NCBI GenBank assembly: GCA_910579955.1
Contig: CAJTWE010000011.1
Span: forward strand, 7,582-71,581
Length of the DNA: 64,000 nt
Reading direction: 5' to 3'
DNA from: an uncultured Ruminococcus sp.
GTDB taxonomy: Bacteria; Bacillota; Clostridia; Oscillospirales; Ruminococcaceae
This document shows positions 42,301 through 51,700 of the stretch, piece by piece. The notes beneath the pieces were generated by a model. It saw only the letters and a list, made by a program, of their open reading frames with translations, did no database searches and was not told where the DNA came from. Position numbers and translations under genes: made by a program. Numbering within the stretch: position 1 is the first letter of the stretch; each line of letters opens with the position of its first letter.

Positions 42301-42630
42301 GGCAAAGCATATACCAAAGCTTTTATCTATGAAGAATATGATGGAAGTATAGGCATTCGTGTTGATGCGGACGGCGATGGAGAGTGTGAAACCGTGCTTG
42401 AAGATACTGAAAAGCTAAAGTACGGAGATGTAAATATAGACGGTATCGTTTCTGTGGTAGATATGGTATATATGACGAAATATCTCTCGGGTGCAATAAA
42501 AATGAACAGAATACAGATGAAAAATGCTGACTGTCTCCTTGATGGAACAGTTGATAGTTCAGATGCAACCGTTATGCTTCTTTTTATTGGAGAAAAGCAA
42601 GAAAAACTTCCTGTTATACCTGATGTATAA
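39364..42630 (+). CDS. Secreted dockerin protein with two degenerate peptidase-like halves
   Basis: The 1088-aa product has a signal peptide (IFSIILTLCFIFGDIGAV), an N-terminal domain (about 30-400), a Thr/Ser-rich linker (about 442-563), a second domain of the same design (about 570-1000) and a dockerin (GDVNIDGIVSVVDMVYMTKY, LLDGTVDSSDATVM). Both halves share a helical stretch where C39/papain-like enzymes of Ruminococcus have a C-[FY]-G-M motif, and a later His-strand region (SHSAIAYDMEYGSWYLG; DDAVTSVIYGCEQGLW). Here the expected Cys is absent in both (DISYGMALIELL, GAEYGLTVTEIL), and the His is kept only in the second. It is probably a binding or structural cellulosome component. ATG 39364 follows GGAGGTGTTCACT. 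Confidence 0.8.
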   Translation: MRKRMRKRIFSIILTLCFIFGDIGAVGYLNSSRASAEDVFLYEADTWGFSASELIDDDIPYLTSVLKRKILSGKSADELQRIKSQLEKPVTDISYGMALIELLFYNGIWDVSDISNKAEVLHDVKAPVRKDALLSFINYCNLLQYTDAIAVLDEEALSSGSAAALENAETAVSDGKPAIIRLHSSSSDDAVTSVIYGCEQGLWRYSGTRYNYRLLLSNTMNTSFSDDSCIYYNKTTGRWAIPDMNLSDRSGAVLGAVIDDVGVLSKNCYDPEKLPKMMLERVFVSPEEFDIPITLSQSGIPEAAGISMDIDFSLAAQEILHPSYDVESYDIGSAMPANLCSNTVNDIDFIMMSVVTPMAKGGIICEENVPIISYLMDCADESVVRSTAEKYGIPMQHDDEHGDYYAFPVYFATHDIRSYYCTLDGKDEFPIVMDSEVCVVVNPKETTTTTAMTTTTTESLTTTETIPATTTVTETITTNSSNKTSASTTEKTSLTSVSTTKETSKESESKSSTTVTSVTTRDTSYTSDKTSATNFSTTSSDMQKTSTSTSITTTTTTTTVKITTTKQSFDWGKDNWQYPHDLLVPEYMADGYKLVNSHKENLMANLSPMERVRIKNILDREWLGAEYGLTVTEILAKNGAFSVPMWDPRVKNIYDLDLNDDRNLSLISYYQLLQESDSVQQEIAWTSAFMSKKYVLSQLISAASNSAKGGDMTIVCFFSKDYSHSAIAYDMEYGSWYLGQERYDGRIIIADPYLDDFSNESCLYFNSSTLEWCVPSLNMNSADKDTFIGLASNSVSLINDGGYFMGTSAYTYQHAYIPILEVPVDTEDFIISPIDSFEDKVMTNSDLNWFSTVSASITHRRAGLDYDTDGFEIYPVKNCSVDYQMSFEKYLLSAKADNAESVTFLSDGIINLVAIESDFELSITTESELRWDSITVSGSNADNIKVGHVGNGVILTGDNLNDIIIKADSISRKMNALSDGKAYTKAFIYEEYDGSIGIRVDADGDGECETVLEDTEKLKYGDVNIDGIVSVVDMVYMTKYLSGAIKMNRIQMKNADCLLDGTVDSSDATVMLLFIGEKQEKLPVIPDV

Positions 42631-42735
42631 GAAATAATTATGTGATTCATAAAGAGGTTTTGATGTATATTTTCTTTTAAATATAAATTCAGAAAGTACG
42701 GCTTTAAAAAATATTGTTTTTTTAAGGAAATGTTA

Positions 42736-42764
42736 TTGACGAAGAGGAAGAATTATTATATAAT
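42736..42764 (+). promoter_or_regulatory. Promoter of the rpe-hprK-murB run
   Basis: TTGACG (42736-42741) and TATAAT (42759-42764) are 17 nt apart. Transcription would start near 42771. Confidence 0.75.
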
Positions 42765-42774
42765 AAGAATGTGT

Positions 42775-42809
42775 AACTCTAAAGGCGTGTGTTATCAGCC
42801 TTTGGAGTT
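42775..42809 (+). promoter_or_regulatory. 5' leader hairpin of the rpe mRNA
   Basis: AACTCTAAAGGC and GCCTTTGGAGTT pair over 12 positions (one G-U) around 11 nt. It starts about 4 nt from the predicted mRNA 5' end, typical of a stem that protects RNA from decay. No T-run follows. Confidence 0.5.
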
Positions 42810-42841
42810 GCCATGTTATGATATAAGTGGAGGAGATAAAT

Positions 42842-43504
42842 GTGAGAAAGTTTTATACCTGCGCATCAGTTTTGAGTGCTGATATGAGAAATCTCGAAAA
42901 GGTATCAAAAGAGCTTGAATCAAGTGGTGTCGATATGCTTCATTTCGATGTAATGGATGGAGTTTTCGTACCTAATTTATCATTTGGCTTTCCTATTCTT
43001 AAAGCTGTAGATATGAGCACAAACTTGTTTCTTGATGTTCATCTTATGATAACAGACCCTTTGCGCTACATTTCACAAACTATTAGTGCAGGTGCAGATC
43101 TTATTACATTTCATATTGAAAGCAGCAGCGCTCCTTATGAAACTATAGCTGCCATAAAAAATGGCGGTGTTAAAGCCGGTATTGTAATAAAGCCGGGTAC
43201 GCCGTATGAAGCAATACTTCCTTTTATAGAGCTTGTAGACGTTGTGCTTGTTATGACTGTTGAACCCGGATTTGGGGGTCAGTCATTTATGGAAGATATG
43301 CTCGATAAGGTAAGAGCACTGCGTAAATATATTGATGACAGAAATCTTTCTGTACATATTCAGGTGGACGGAGGAATAAATGATAAGACCATAGCAAAAG
43401 CCGTTGAAGCAGGCGCAGATATGCTTGTTGTAGGCAGCTATTTGTTTAATCAGTCAAGTATATCCGATGGATTAGAAGTACTGAGGAATGCCGTTTCTGA
43501 GTGA
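42842..43504 (+). CDS. rpe: Ribulose-phosphate 3-epimerase
   Basis: The enzyme interconverts ribulose 5-phosphate and xylulose 5-phosphate in the pentose phosphate pathway. The TIM-barrel motifs are present: SVLSADM, LHFDVMDGVFVPNLSFG (metal His and Asp), LDVHLMI, VLVMTVEPGFGGQSF and IQVDGGIN. The start is GTG 42842, 8 nt after GGAGG; an ATG one base earlier is followed at once by a stop. Length 220 aa is usual. It heads a run of plus-strand genes spaced 15-80 nt apart. Confidence 0.94.
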   Translation: MRKFYTCASVLSADMRNLEKVSKELESSGVDMLHFDVMDGVFVPNLSFGFPILKAVDMSTNLFLDVHLMITDPLRYISQTISAGADLITFHIESSSAPYETIAAIKNGGVKAGIVIKPGTPYEAILPFIELVDVVLVMTVEPGFGGQSFMEDMLDKVRALRKYIDDRNLSVHIQVDGGINDKTIAKAVEAGADMLVVGSYLFNQSSISDGLEVLRNAVSE

Positions 43505-43542
43505 ATTTACGGGGCGAAGTTTGAATAGAATGGAGTATAAAG

Positions 43543-44910
43543 ATGAATAATAGAAAAAAACCTATATCTTATAAGCCTAGGAGATCTAGAAAGGCAGGAT
43601 TTTCTTCCACTAAGAACATCGTGCCTACTATTGTTACAATTGCAGCAGCAGGAGTTATTTGTTGCTTTGGCTATTCTATAGCAAAGCCGATTTTAAACAG
43701 CAATGATTCGATTTCTACAAATGCTAACATTCCTGATGGTAGCAGTACAGCAGAAGGAACAACTGTAACTAATAACAGCAGTGTTACAACAACTAAGGGT
43801 ACTACAGGTCTTGTTGTTCTAAACGGTGGTAAAACTACTACAACATCTACTGTCACAACAACAGTTACTACAGATAAAAATAATGATGGCAGCAAGCCTG
43901 CTGTTCATACAGGAGAGGGAATCGACGGAGCAGGAGTGCCTTCCGGAAACGGTTCGTCAAACGGAGGCGGAAGCAGCTCTAATAATGATGCCTCAGGCAG
44001 CAGCAATGGCGGCGGCAGTAGTAATGGTGGCAGCTCAGGCGGCAATGTTGGCGGAGGTACACCAGCGCCAGAGGCAAATGTCTATAAGAATGTTCAGTGT
44101 TCTGTTCGACTTCCTGAAAGCTCTGTAAACGATGCTGATTCTCTTCGTGCTATGCTTAAAGATGTAAAATCTAAGTATCCGAGTGCAAAAGCTGTTGTAA
44201 TTCCAATGAAGCTTCAAGGCGGTGAACTTAATTATTCATCAAATGCAGCTGGAGACGCAGCATATATGGTATGCAGAGGAAGTATGACGGCTTCTGAGAT
44301 CGCTGGAATTGTACGTGAAGAGGGCTTTTATGCTTATGCTTCATGTAGTATGCTTGAGGATCATCTGTATTCTTCTGTTTACACATATTGGCACGCAGGC
44401 TATAGAGTTGAAAAAGATGGCGTACTTACAGGCGACCAGTGGTATGACTATTTTCCTGATCAGGGCGGTCAGCCGTGGCTTGATCCAAACAGTGATATGA
44501 CAATATCCTATCTTGAAGGCATTGTACAGGAGCTTTCAAACAGTGGATTTTCAGCTATTTTGTGCAGTGATATTAAATATCCGAATTTTGCACAGGCTGA
44601 TGAAAAGTATTTGAACCCTGATATTTATGCTAAGAATCCAGATGCGCTTATTAAGCTGGCAAATGCTTTGAATGCAGCGTCTTCCAATACTACAGATATT
44701 GTTTTGGATCTTAGCGCATATAATGCAATGAACGGTTATGAGCTTGTTTATGACCCATCTAAACTTGATGTGTCATATGCTCTTCTTGAAACAAGTTCTG
44801 GAGACGCTTCATCCGTTTCAAGCTGGGCAAGCTCAAATAGTGGAGATATGTCCGTTTCCCTTAGCTATACTGACGGTTCAGGCATCGGACATTGTGTGAT
44901 AAATTATTAA
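43543..44910 (+). CDS. DUF4015-type glycoside-hydrolase-like protein with membrane anchor
   Basis: The 455-residue protein has a basic cytoplasmic start (NNRKKPISYKPRRSRKAG), one membrane span (TIVTIAAAGVICCFGYSIA), a Thr-rich then Gly/Ser-rich linker to about residue 175, and a C-terminal domain of about 280 residues. That domain resembles DUF4015 putative glycoside hydrolases with a TIM-barrel fold (AKAVVIPMKLQGGELNY, YAYASCSMLEDHLYS, GQPWLDPNSDMTISYLEGIV, GFSAILCSDIKYP). It should face the outside of the cell. The substrate is unknown. It starts after GGAG and lies 38 nt behind rpe. Confidence 0.75.
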   Translation: MNNRKKPISYKPRRSRKAGFSSTKNIVPTIVTIAAAGVICCFGYSIAKPILNSNDSISTNANIPDGSSTAEGTTVTNNSSVTTTKGTTGLVVLNGGKTTTTSTVTTTVTTDKNNDGSKPAVHTGEGIDGAGVPSGNGSSNGGGSSSNNDASGSSNGGGSSNGGSSGGNVGGGTPAPEANVYKNVQCSVRLPESSVNDADSLRAMLKDVKSKYPSAKAVVIPMKLQGGELNYSSNAAGDAAYMVCRGSMTASEIAGIVREEGFYAYASCSMLEDHLYSSVYTYWHAGYRVEKDGVLTGDQWYDYFPDQGGQPWLDPNSDMTISYLEGIVQELSNSGFSAILCSDIKYPNFAQADEKYLNPDIYAKNPDALIKLANALNAASSNTTDIVLDLSAYNAMNGYELVYDPSKLDVSYALLETSSGDASSVSSWASSNSGDMSVSLSYTDGSGIGHCVINY

Positions 44911-44953
44911 GAAAAAATCAAAATATCAGACGTAAAAAGAAAAGAGGTATAAC

Positions 44954-45913
44954 ATGGCAAGTAAATTTACAGTTGGTCTTGACAAGATTATTGATGCATT
45001 TAAACTTGAAGAAATTCACCTTCCAAAAGACGCATCTGAAATTCAGATCGATGAAACAGACGTAACTCGTCCGGGTTTGCAGCTTATGGGTTTTTATGAG
45101 TATTTTAATCCAGAGCGTATTCAGATTATCGGTAAGATGGAGTTTGCGTATCTTTCAACTATAGATGAGGCAACAAGACAGCAGCGCTTGGAGGCTCTTT
45201 TTGCTCAAAGAATGCCTGCACTTGTAATATCAAGAGAACTGCCTTATTTTGAAGAAATGCTTGAGCTTGCGCAAAAATATGAAGTTCCGCTTCTGAGAAG
45301 CAAGGAGAGTACATCCAACTTTATTTCAGGTCTCATTGCGTTTTTGAATGTTAATCTTGCACCCCGTATAACTCGTCACGGTGTACTTATTGAAATTTAC
45401 GGCGAAGGTGTATTTATTACAGGAGAAAGCGGTGTAGGTAAGAGTGAGACTGCTATTGAACTTGTAAAGAGAGGACACCGCCTTGTAGCTGATGATGCTG
45501 TTGAGATAAGAAAGGTATCTAATGATACACTTGTAGGCAGTTCCCCTGATAATATTCGTCACTTCTTGGAACTGCGTGGTATAGGTATTATCAATGCACG
45601 CAGACTTTTCGGTATTGGCGCTGTAAAGAATCGTGAGAATATTGAGCTTATTGTAGAGATGGAGCAGTGGAATCCAGAGAAGATCTATGATCGTATGGGT
45701 GTTGATACGCAATACGTATCACTTCTCGGAGTAAAAGTTCCTTCACTTACTATTCCTGTAAGACCGGGTAGAAATCTTGCTGTTATTTTGGAAGTTGCAG
45801 CTATGAATAACCGTCAGAAGAAGATGGGATATAATGCTGCAAATGATCTTCTTGAACATCTTGGACTTGACATGGAGAGCAAGGAAGTAGTCAAGGACTA
45901 CGATACATTTTAA
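44954..45913 (+). CDS. hprK: HPr kinase/phosphorylase
   Basis: This bifunctional enzyme phosphorylates HPr at its regulatory serine and reverses it, controlling carbon catabolite repression in Firmicutes. The P-loop is FITGESGVGKSETAIELVKR near residue 155. The family signature is LELRGIGIINARRLFG near 205. The N-terminal domain (residues 1-130) is complete. Length 319 aa is normal. The gene is followed by murB with a 28-nt gap. Confidence 0.95.
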   Translation: MASKFTVGLDKIIDAFKLEEIHLPKDASEIQIDETDVTRPGLQLMGFYEYFNPERIQIIGKMEFAYLSTIDEATRQQRLEALFAQRMPALVISRELPYFEEMLELAQKYEVPLLRSKESTSNFISGLIAFLNVNLAPRITRHGVLIEIYGEGVFITGESGVGKSETAIELVKRGHRLVADDAVEIRKVSNDTLVGSSPDNIRHFLELRGIGIINARRLFGIGAVKNRENIELIVEMEQWNPEKIYDRMGVDTQYVSLLGVKVPSLTIPVRPGRNLAVILEVAAMNNRQKKMGYNAANDLLEHLGLDMESKEVVKDYDTF

Positions 45914-45941
45914 ATAAAACTGATATTTTAGGAGAACATGC

Positions 45942-46850
45942 ATGGAACAAATAGAACAGCTGGAATCTATATGTAAGCGTTATGACTGTCAGCTGCTAAA
46001 AAATGAGCCGCTTTGTAAGCATACAACTTTTCGTATAGGCGGATGTTGCAAGGCACTTATTGATGTAAACAGCAGCGAATTGCTTTTAGAGCTTGTGAAT
46101 TACTGTAATAAAAACAATGTAAGATGGACAGTTCTTGGAAATGGCAGTAATGTGCTTGTATCAGATGATGGTTATGACGGTATAGTTTTTTTAGTTGGAA
46201 AGCATTTTGCCAATATAAAATTTTTAGATGACTATAAGGTTCATTGTGATGCCGGTGTGATTCTTATGACTCTTGCAAAAACAGCGCTTGAAGAATCTTA
46301 TTCTGGTATGGAATGCCTTGCTGGAATTCCCGGTACTGTAGGCGGTGCGCTTTATATGAATGCAGGAGCATATGGCGGTGAAATGGCTGATGTTGTTGTT
46401 TCTGCGGAATATATTGATGAGAATGGCTGCCTTAAAACAGTGCTTAAAGATGATATGAATCTATCTTATCGTCACAGCATGTTTAGCGGCACAAGGTGCA
46501 TTGTAACCGGAGTTACTTTTCAGCTGCACGATGGAAAATATGACGCTATAAAAACAGAAATGGAAGGATATCTTAACCAGAGAAGAGCGAAGCAGCCTCT
46601 TGAACTTCCAAGTGCTGGCAGTACCTTCAAGCGTCCGGTGGGAAGCTATGCTTCGTTTTTGATAGATCAGTGTGGCCTTAAAGGTGCAAGTGTCGGAGAC
46701 GCTCAGGTAAGCATTAAGCATGCAGGATTTGTGGTGAACACAGGAAAAGCAACTTGCAAAGATGTGCTTGAGCTTTGTGAATATGTAATTGGAACTGTAG
46801 AAGAAAAAACAGGATATAAGCTTGAAATGGAGCCGGTACTGCTTCGGTAG
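45942..46850 (+). CDS. murB: UDP-N-acetylenolpyruvoylglucosamine reductase
   Basis: This FAD enzyme reduces UDP-GlcNAc-enolpyruvate to UDP-MurNAc with NADPH in peptidoglycan synthesis. FAD-binding motifs are VLGNGSNVLVSDDG and GIPGTVGGALYMNAGAYGGE. The catalytic serine region is PSAGSTFKRPVGSYASFLID. The protein (302 aa) is of the type IIb length found in Firmicutes. It is cytoplasmic. Confidence 0.95.
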   Translation: MEQIEQLESICKRYDCQLLKNEPLCKHTTFRIGGCCKALIDVNSSELLLELVNYCNKNNVRWTVLGNGSNVLVSDDGYDGIVFLVGKHFANIKFLDDYKVHCDAGVILMTLAKTALEESYSGMECLAGIPGTVGGALYMNAGAYGGEMADVVVSAEYIDENGCLKTVLKDDMNLSYRHSMFSGTRCIVTGVTFQLHDGKYDAIKTEMEGYLNQRRAKQPLELPSAGSTFKRPVGSYASFLIDQCGLKGASVGDAQVSIKHAGFVVNTGKATCKDVLELCEYVIGTVEEKTGYKLEMEPVLLR

Positions 46851-46866
46851 AAAAGAGGTCTTTTAA

Positions 46867-47733
46867 ATGCAGGTTATTGTTGTGACAGGTATGTCTGGTT
46901 CGGGAAAATCCGGTGTAATGGACGTTCTTGAGGATATTGGATATTATTGTATAGATAACCTTCCGCCTCAGCTTACAAGCCGTTTTATAGATATATGCAG
47001 AGAATCAGAAAATCACCTTGAACGTGTGGCAATAGCAGCGGATTTGCGTTCAGGGGAGATGTTTGCAGATGCTTATAAGTGCTTTTGTCATTTGGAACGT
47101 CAGCAAGATTTGGATGTTAAAATACTTTATATTGATGCGGAAGATGAAGTGCTTGTAAAACGATATAAGGAAACTAGAAGAAAGCATCCTCTCGATGAAC
47201 GATTCAGCGGAAATTTGCATCAGGCAATAGCTTTTGAGCGTGAAAGTCTTATTCAGATAAAGGGTATGGCTGATTATTATATCGAAACTTCTTATTTGTC
47301 CGCCTCCCAGCTAAAGGAGCAGGTAAGAGAGATCTTTCTCAGCAGTCCTACAGATTCTATGTCCATAAAGGTAACTTCATTCGGGTTCAAATATGGTGTT
47401 TCCACAGAATCAGATCTTGTATTTGATGTGAGATGTCTTCCCAATCCATACTACATTGCAGAGCTTAGGTCGCATACCGGGTGTGAAAAATGCGTTCAGG
47501 ACTATGTAATGTCGTTTGAGCAGTCAAAAGAGCTTATGAAAAAGCTTGAGGATATGCTGGATTTTCTTATTCCGCTTTATGTTCATGAGGGCAAGAGCAG
47601 ACTTGTTATATCGTTTGGTTGTACAGGCGGCAAGCACCGTTCTATAACTTTTGCTGAGCTTATAGGCGATTATCTTGCTACAAAAGGAATGAGAGTTGTA
47701 AAACAGCATCGTGATATAGGCAAGGATCGCTAA
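46867..47733 (+). CDS. rapZ: RapZ/YvcJ nucleotide-binding adaptor
   Basis: This GTP/ATP-binding protein (YvcJ in Bacillus, RapZ in Escherichia coli) regulates RNA or cell-wall sugar metabolism. The P-loop is VTGMSGSGKSGVM at the start, CIDNLPPQL follows, and the C-terminal domain has SFGCTGGKHRSI. The length of 288 aa is standard. In Bacillus the order is yvcJ-yvcK-whiA; here whiA follows directly and yvcK is missing. Confidence 0.93.
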   Translation: MQVIVVTGMSGSGKSGVMDVLEDIGYYCIDNLPPQLTSRFIDICRESENHLERVAIAADLRSGEMFADAYKCFCHLERQQDLDVKILYIDAEDEVLVKRYKETRRKHPLDERFSGNLHQAIAFERESLIQIKGMADYYIETSYLSASQLKEQVREIFLSSPTDSMSIKVTSFGFKYGVSTESDLVFDVRCLPNPYYIAELRSHTGCEKCVQDYVMSFEQSKELMKKLEDMLDFLIPLYVHEGKSRLVISFGCTGGKHRSITFAELIGDYLATKGMRVVKQHRDIGKDR

Positions 47734-47755
47734 TAAAAAAATTTAAGATAATAAT

Positions 47756-47792
47756 GCCGTCCTATTCTTATTCGGAAAGGACGGCTGTTTTG
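47756..47792 (+). terminator. Weak terminator or attenuator between rapZ and whiA
   Basis: GCCGTCCT and AGGACGGC form an 8-bp stem followed by TGTTTTG. The T-run is imperfect, so partial read-through into whiA and dnaE is likely. Confidence 0.55.
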
Positions 47793-47811
47793 TAAAAAGG
47801 GAGGTGCTTAT

Positions 47812-48711
47812 TTGTCATTTGCAAATCAAGTGAGAGATGAAGTACGAAAAACCATAAATGACAGAGACAAAAAATTTGCCTGTCTTTATGGAATACTTCT
47901 TTATGCCAGAATATTTACCGAGCAGCAGATATGTTTTCAAACTGAAAGTAGTGAGGTTGCTGCGTTAGTGCCTGAACTTTTTAAGTCTGTATTTGGCGAA
48001 AAACTTGTGTGTGCCGAAAAGACAGAAAGCGGCAGTGTAAGCTTTGCGATAACAGATAGTAAACTTATTGGGGATATTTGCAGTACATATAAGATAGATC
48101 CTGCGTGTCGTGAGGTAAATCTGAGAAATATTGTAAATAACAGTACAGGTGCATTTCTTGCAGGTGCATTTTTTATATGCGGCAGTGTTATTGATCCCAA
48201 TAAGGAATATCATCTAGAATTTGTTGTGCCAACAGAGCTTTTGTGCAGCGATCTTAATGCAGTGCTTGGCTCTTTTGGAGTATCCGGTAGAATAATTCAG
48301 CGCAAAAAGTCATATATACTCTATTTGAAAGATAGTGAATGCATAGAGGATACTCTTACATTTATGGGCGCTCAACAGTGTACTATGGATATTATGAATG
48401 TAAAAATACGTAAGGATATGCGTAACAAGGCAAACAGACTGCGTAACTGCGACGAAGCAAATATAAATAAGGTTGTAAACGCTGCAATGCGGCAAACAGA
48501 GGACATTCTCCTTCTTATTAAGTATAATGAGCTGGAAAATCTTTCTCCGCAAATAAGGGAGGTCGCAAAAATTAGAATCGAAAATCCTGAACTCAGTCTA
48601 AAGGAGATAGGCGAACTTCTAACTGTTCCTATTGGACGTTCTGGAGTAAATCATCGTTTTAAAAAGATAGCAGCGGTTGCAAAGGAGCTGAGAGAAAATG
48701 GCTGCAAGTAA
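47812..48711 (+). CDS. whiA: WhiA sporulation/division regulator homologue
   Basis: WhiA proteins join a degenerate LAGLIDADG fold with a helix-turn-helix and bind DNA. In Bacillus they affect division and chromosome segregation. Here the N-terminal region includes GAFLAGAFFICGSVIDPNKE and the C-terminal HTH reads LSLKEIGELLTVPIGRSGVN. Translation starts at TTG 47812, preceded by GGGAGG; no ATG is near. Length 299 aa fits. It overlaps dnaE by 14 nt. Confidence 0.93.
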   Translation: MSFANQVRDEVRKTINDRDKKFACLYGILLYARIFTEQQICFQTESSEVAALVPELFKSVFGEKLVCAEKTESGSVSFAITDSKLIGDICSTYKIDPACREVNLRNIVNNSTGAFLAGAFFICGSVIDPNKEYHLEFVVPTELLCSDLNAVLGSFGVSGRIIQRKKSYILYLKDSECIEDTLTFMGAQQCTMDIMNVKIRKDMRNKANRLRNCDEANINKVVNAAMRQTEDILLLIKYNELENLSPQIREVAKIRIENPELSLKEIGELLTVPIGRSGVNHRFKKIAAVAKELRENGCK

Positions 48712-51700
48712 TATTCCAGGCAGTGCTTTTGCTCATTTACATCTTCATAGTGTATACAGTCTTCTTGATGGTGCTTGTAATATAGATAGCCTTATAGAAC
48801 ATGTAAAGTCTTTGGGACAGGATTCTGTTGCTGTTACAGATCATGGCAATCTCTATGCTGCGGTTATTTTTGCACAGGCAGCTGAAAAAGCGGGTATTCA
48901 TGCAGTAATAGGCTGCGAAGTTTATGTTGCAGCACGTACACGATTTGATAAGGATAATATTCTTGACAGAAAAAGCGATCATCTCATTCTTTTGTGTGAA
49001 AATGAAAATGGTTATCGTAATCTTGTAAAGCTTGTTACTAAAGCTAATATGGAAGGCTTCTATCATCGTCCACGAGTAGATGAAGAGCTGCTTCGTGAAT
49101 ATAGTGATGGACTTATTTGTCTGTCGGGCTGCGTTGCAGGAAAGCTGGCACGTCTTATTCTTGCAGGTGATTATGAAAAAGCTAAGCAGACGGCACTTAT
49201 GTATCGTGATATATTTGGTGAGAATAACTATTTTATTGAAGTTCAGAATCATGGCATAAAAGAAGAACTGCGAGCGCTTCCGAATCTGTATAGATTGTCA
49301 AGAGAGACAGGCATACCTTTGGCTGCTACAAATGACGCTCATTATGTAAGAAAAAACGATGCCGAAATGCAGAGAGTACTGCTTTGTATTCAGACGGGGA
49401 AGAACATAGAAGATGAGATCGGAATGGGCTTTGAAACAAACGAGTTCTATGTAAAAAGTACGCAGGAAATGGCAGAGCTTTTTTCATCTGTGCCCGAAGC
49501 TATAACAAATACAGGAAAGATCGCTAAGAGGTGCAATGTTCATTTTGAAACAGGAAAGGTGTATTTGCCGAAGTTTGAGACACAGGGCGGAACTGATTCC
49601 AAAAAATTATTTGCAAGTCTTTGTAGAGATGGACTTATAAAAAAATATGGAAACCATCCTTCAAAGGAAGTTTCGGATCGTATGAAATATGAGATGAGTG
49701 TTATCAGCCGTATGGGATTTGTGGACTATTTCTTGATAGTCTGGGATTATGTAGCATTTGCACGGCGAAATAACATACCTGTAGGTCCGGGACGAGGTTC
49801 AGGCGCAGGAAGCATATGTGCTTATTGTCTTGATATAACTCAGATAGATCCAATAGAGAATCATCTCCTTTTTGAAAGATTTTTGAATCCTGAAAGAGTA
49901 AGTATGCCTGACTTTGATATAGATTTCTGTATTGAGGGGAGACAAGCTGTAAAAGACTATGTTATAAAGCGTTACGGCAAGGAACGTGTATCAGAGATAG
50001 TTACTTTCGACCTTATGAAGGCAAGAGGCGCAGTGCGTGATACAGGCAGAGCTATGAATATGCCTTATTCTCTTTGTGATAAAATAGCTAAAATGATAGA
50101 TCCAAGGCGTACTATATCCGAAACCCTTGAATCTTCGGACGGAGAAGATCTCAGACAGATTTACAGATCGGATTCCAGTGCGAAAAGACTTATTGATATG
50201 GCGATGCGTCTTGAAGGCGTTCCAAGGCACACCTCAACTCATGCGGCAGGTGTAATTATTTCAGCTTTTCCAATAGAGGATATGGTTCCGCTTCAAATGA
50301 ATGATGATACTGTTGTAACTCAGTATACTATGACGACGCTGGAATCATTGGGACTTCTGAAATTCGATTTTTTGGGACTGAGAAATCTTACAGTAATAAG
50401 AGACTGCGTTCGTAGTATAGAAAAGTATGATTCTGATTTTAGCATTCAGAATATCCCTGTTAATGACAGTGATGTATTCAATATGATGTCAAAAGGTGAA
50501 ACTACCGGTGTTTTTCAATTTGAAAGCGCAGGTATGCGCCGTGTGCTTATGCAGCTAAAACCTGAGAGTCTGGAGGACCTTACTGCGGTTCTGTCACTTT
50601 ATAGACCCGGACCTCGTGATTCTATACCGAAATATATAGAAAACCGTCATCATCCTGAAAATATAACTTATGCGCATCCGCTCCTTGAACCTATTTTAAA
50701 TGTTACAAATGGTTGTATTGTATATCAGGAGCAGGTTATGGAAATATGCCGTGTTCTGGCAGGTTATTCATACGGTAGAGCTGATCTTGTACGTCGTGCT
50801 ATGTCTAAAAAGAAGCATGATGTTATGGAAAAAGAACGTAAGATATTTCTATATGGAGACGGCAAAAGCATAGATGGAGCTGTTGCAAGGGGAGTATCTC
50901 CTGAAATAGCAAACAGCATATTTGATGAAATATCAGGCTTTGCATCATATGCATTCAATAAATCTCATGCAGCTGCCTATGCGTTTTTAGCATACCAAAC
51001 GGCGTATTTGAAATACCACTATTTTGCAGATTATATGGCTGCTCTTATGACCAGTGTAATAGGGGACAGTGTGAAGCTTTTGTCATATATAAATTTATGT
51101 GAAGATAAAGGCGTAAAAATACTTTCTCCTCATGTAAACAGAAGCGGTCTTATATTTGAAAGACGAGGACAGGATATATGCTTTGGTTTGCTGGCGGTGA
51201 AAAATCTCGGAAAATCATTTATAGAAAATCTTGAAGCAGAACGTCAAAAAAATGGTGCGTTTACAGGATTGCGTGATTTTTGCCGTAGAATGTCGGAGAA
51301 AGATTTAAATAAACGTGAGCTTGAAAGTCTTATATGCTGCGGTGCTTTGGATGGGCTTGGACTTAATCGCAGGCAGATGAAGAGTAATTATGAAAGCGTA
51401 CTTGCTGCGTATCGTGAATCTTCTAATATGCAGCTAGAAGGACAAATGAATTTTTTTGGTCTTGCAGCAGATAACGGAGTATATGAATCACCATTTGCAA
51501 ATGAGCCTGAGTTTTCACGTGGGGAGCTTCTTCATATGGAAAAGGAATATACGGGAATGTATCTTTCGGGACATCCTCTTGCGGAATATTTCACTCTTTC
51601 AAAACTTTTTCATACAGCTGATTTTTCAAAAATTGCAGAAGACAATACACTTGTTCCCGATCAATCAAATATATCATCAATATGTATAGTAAGCGAAGTG

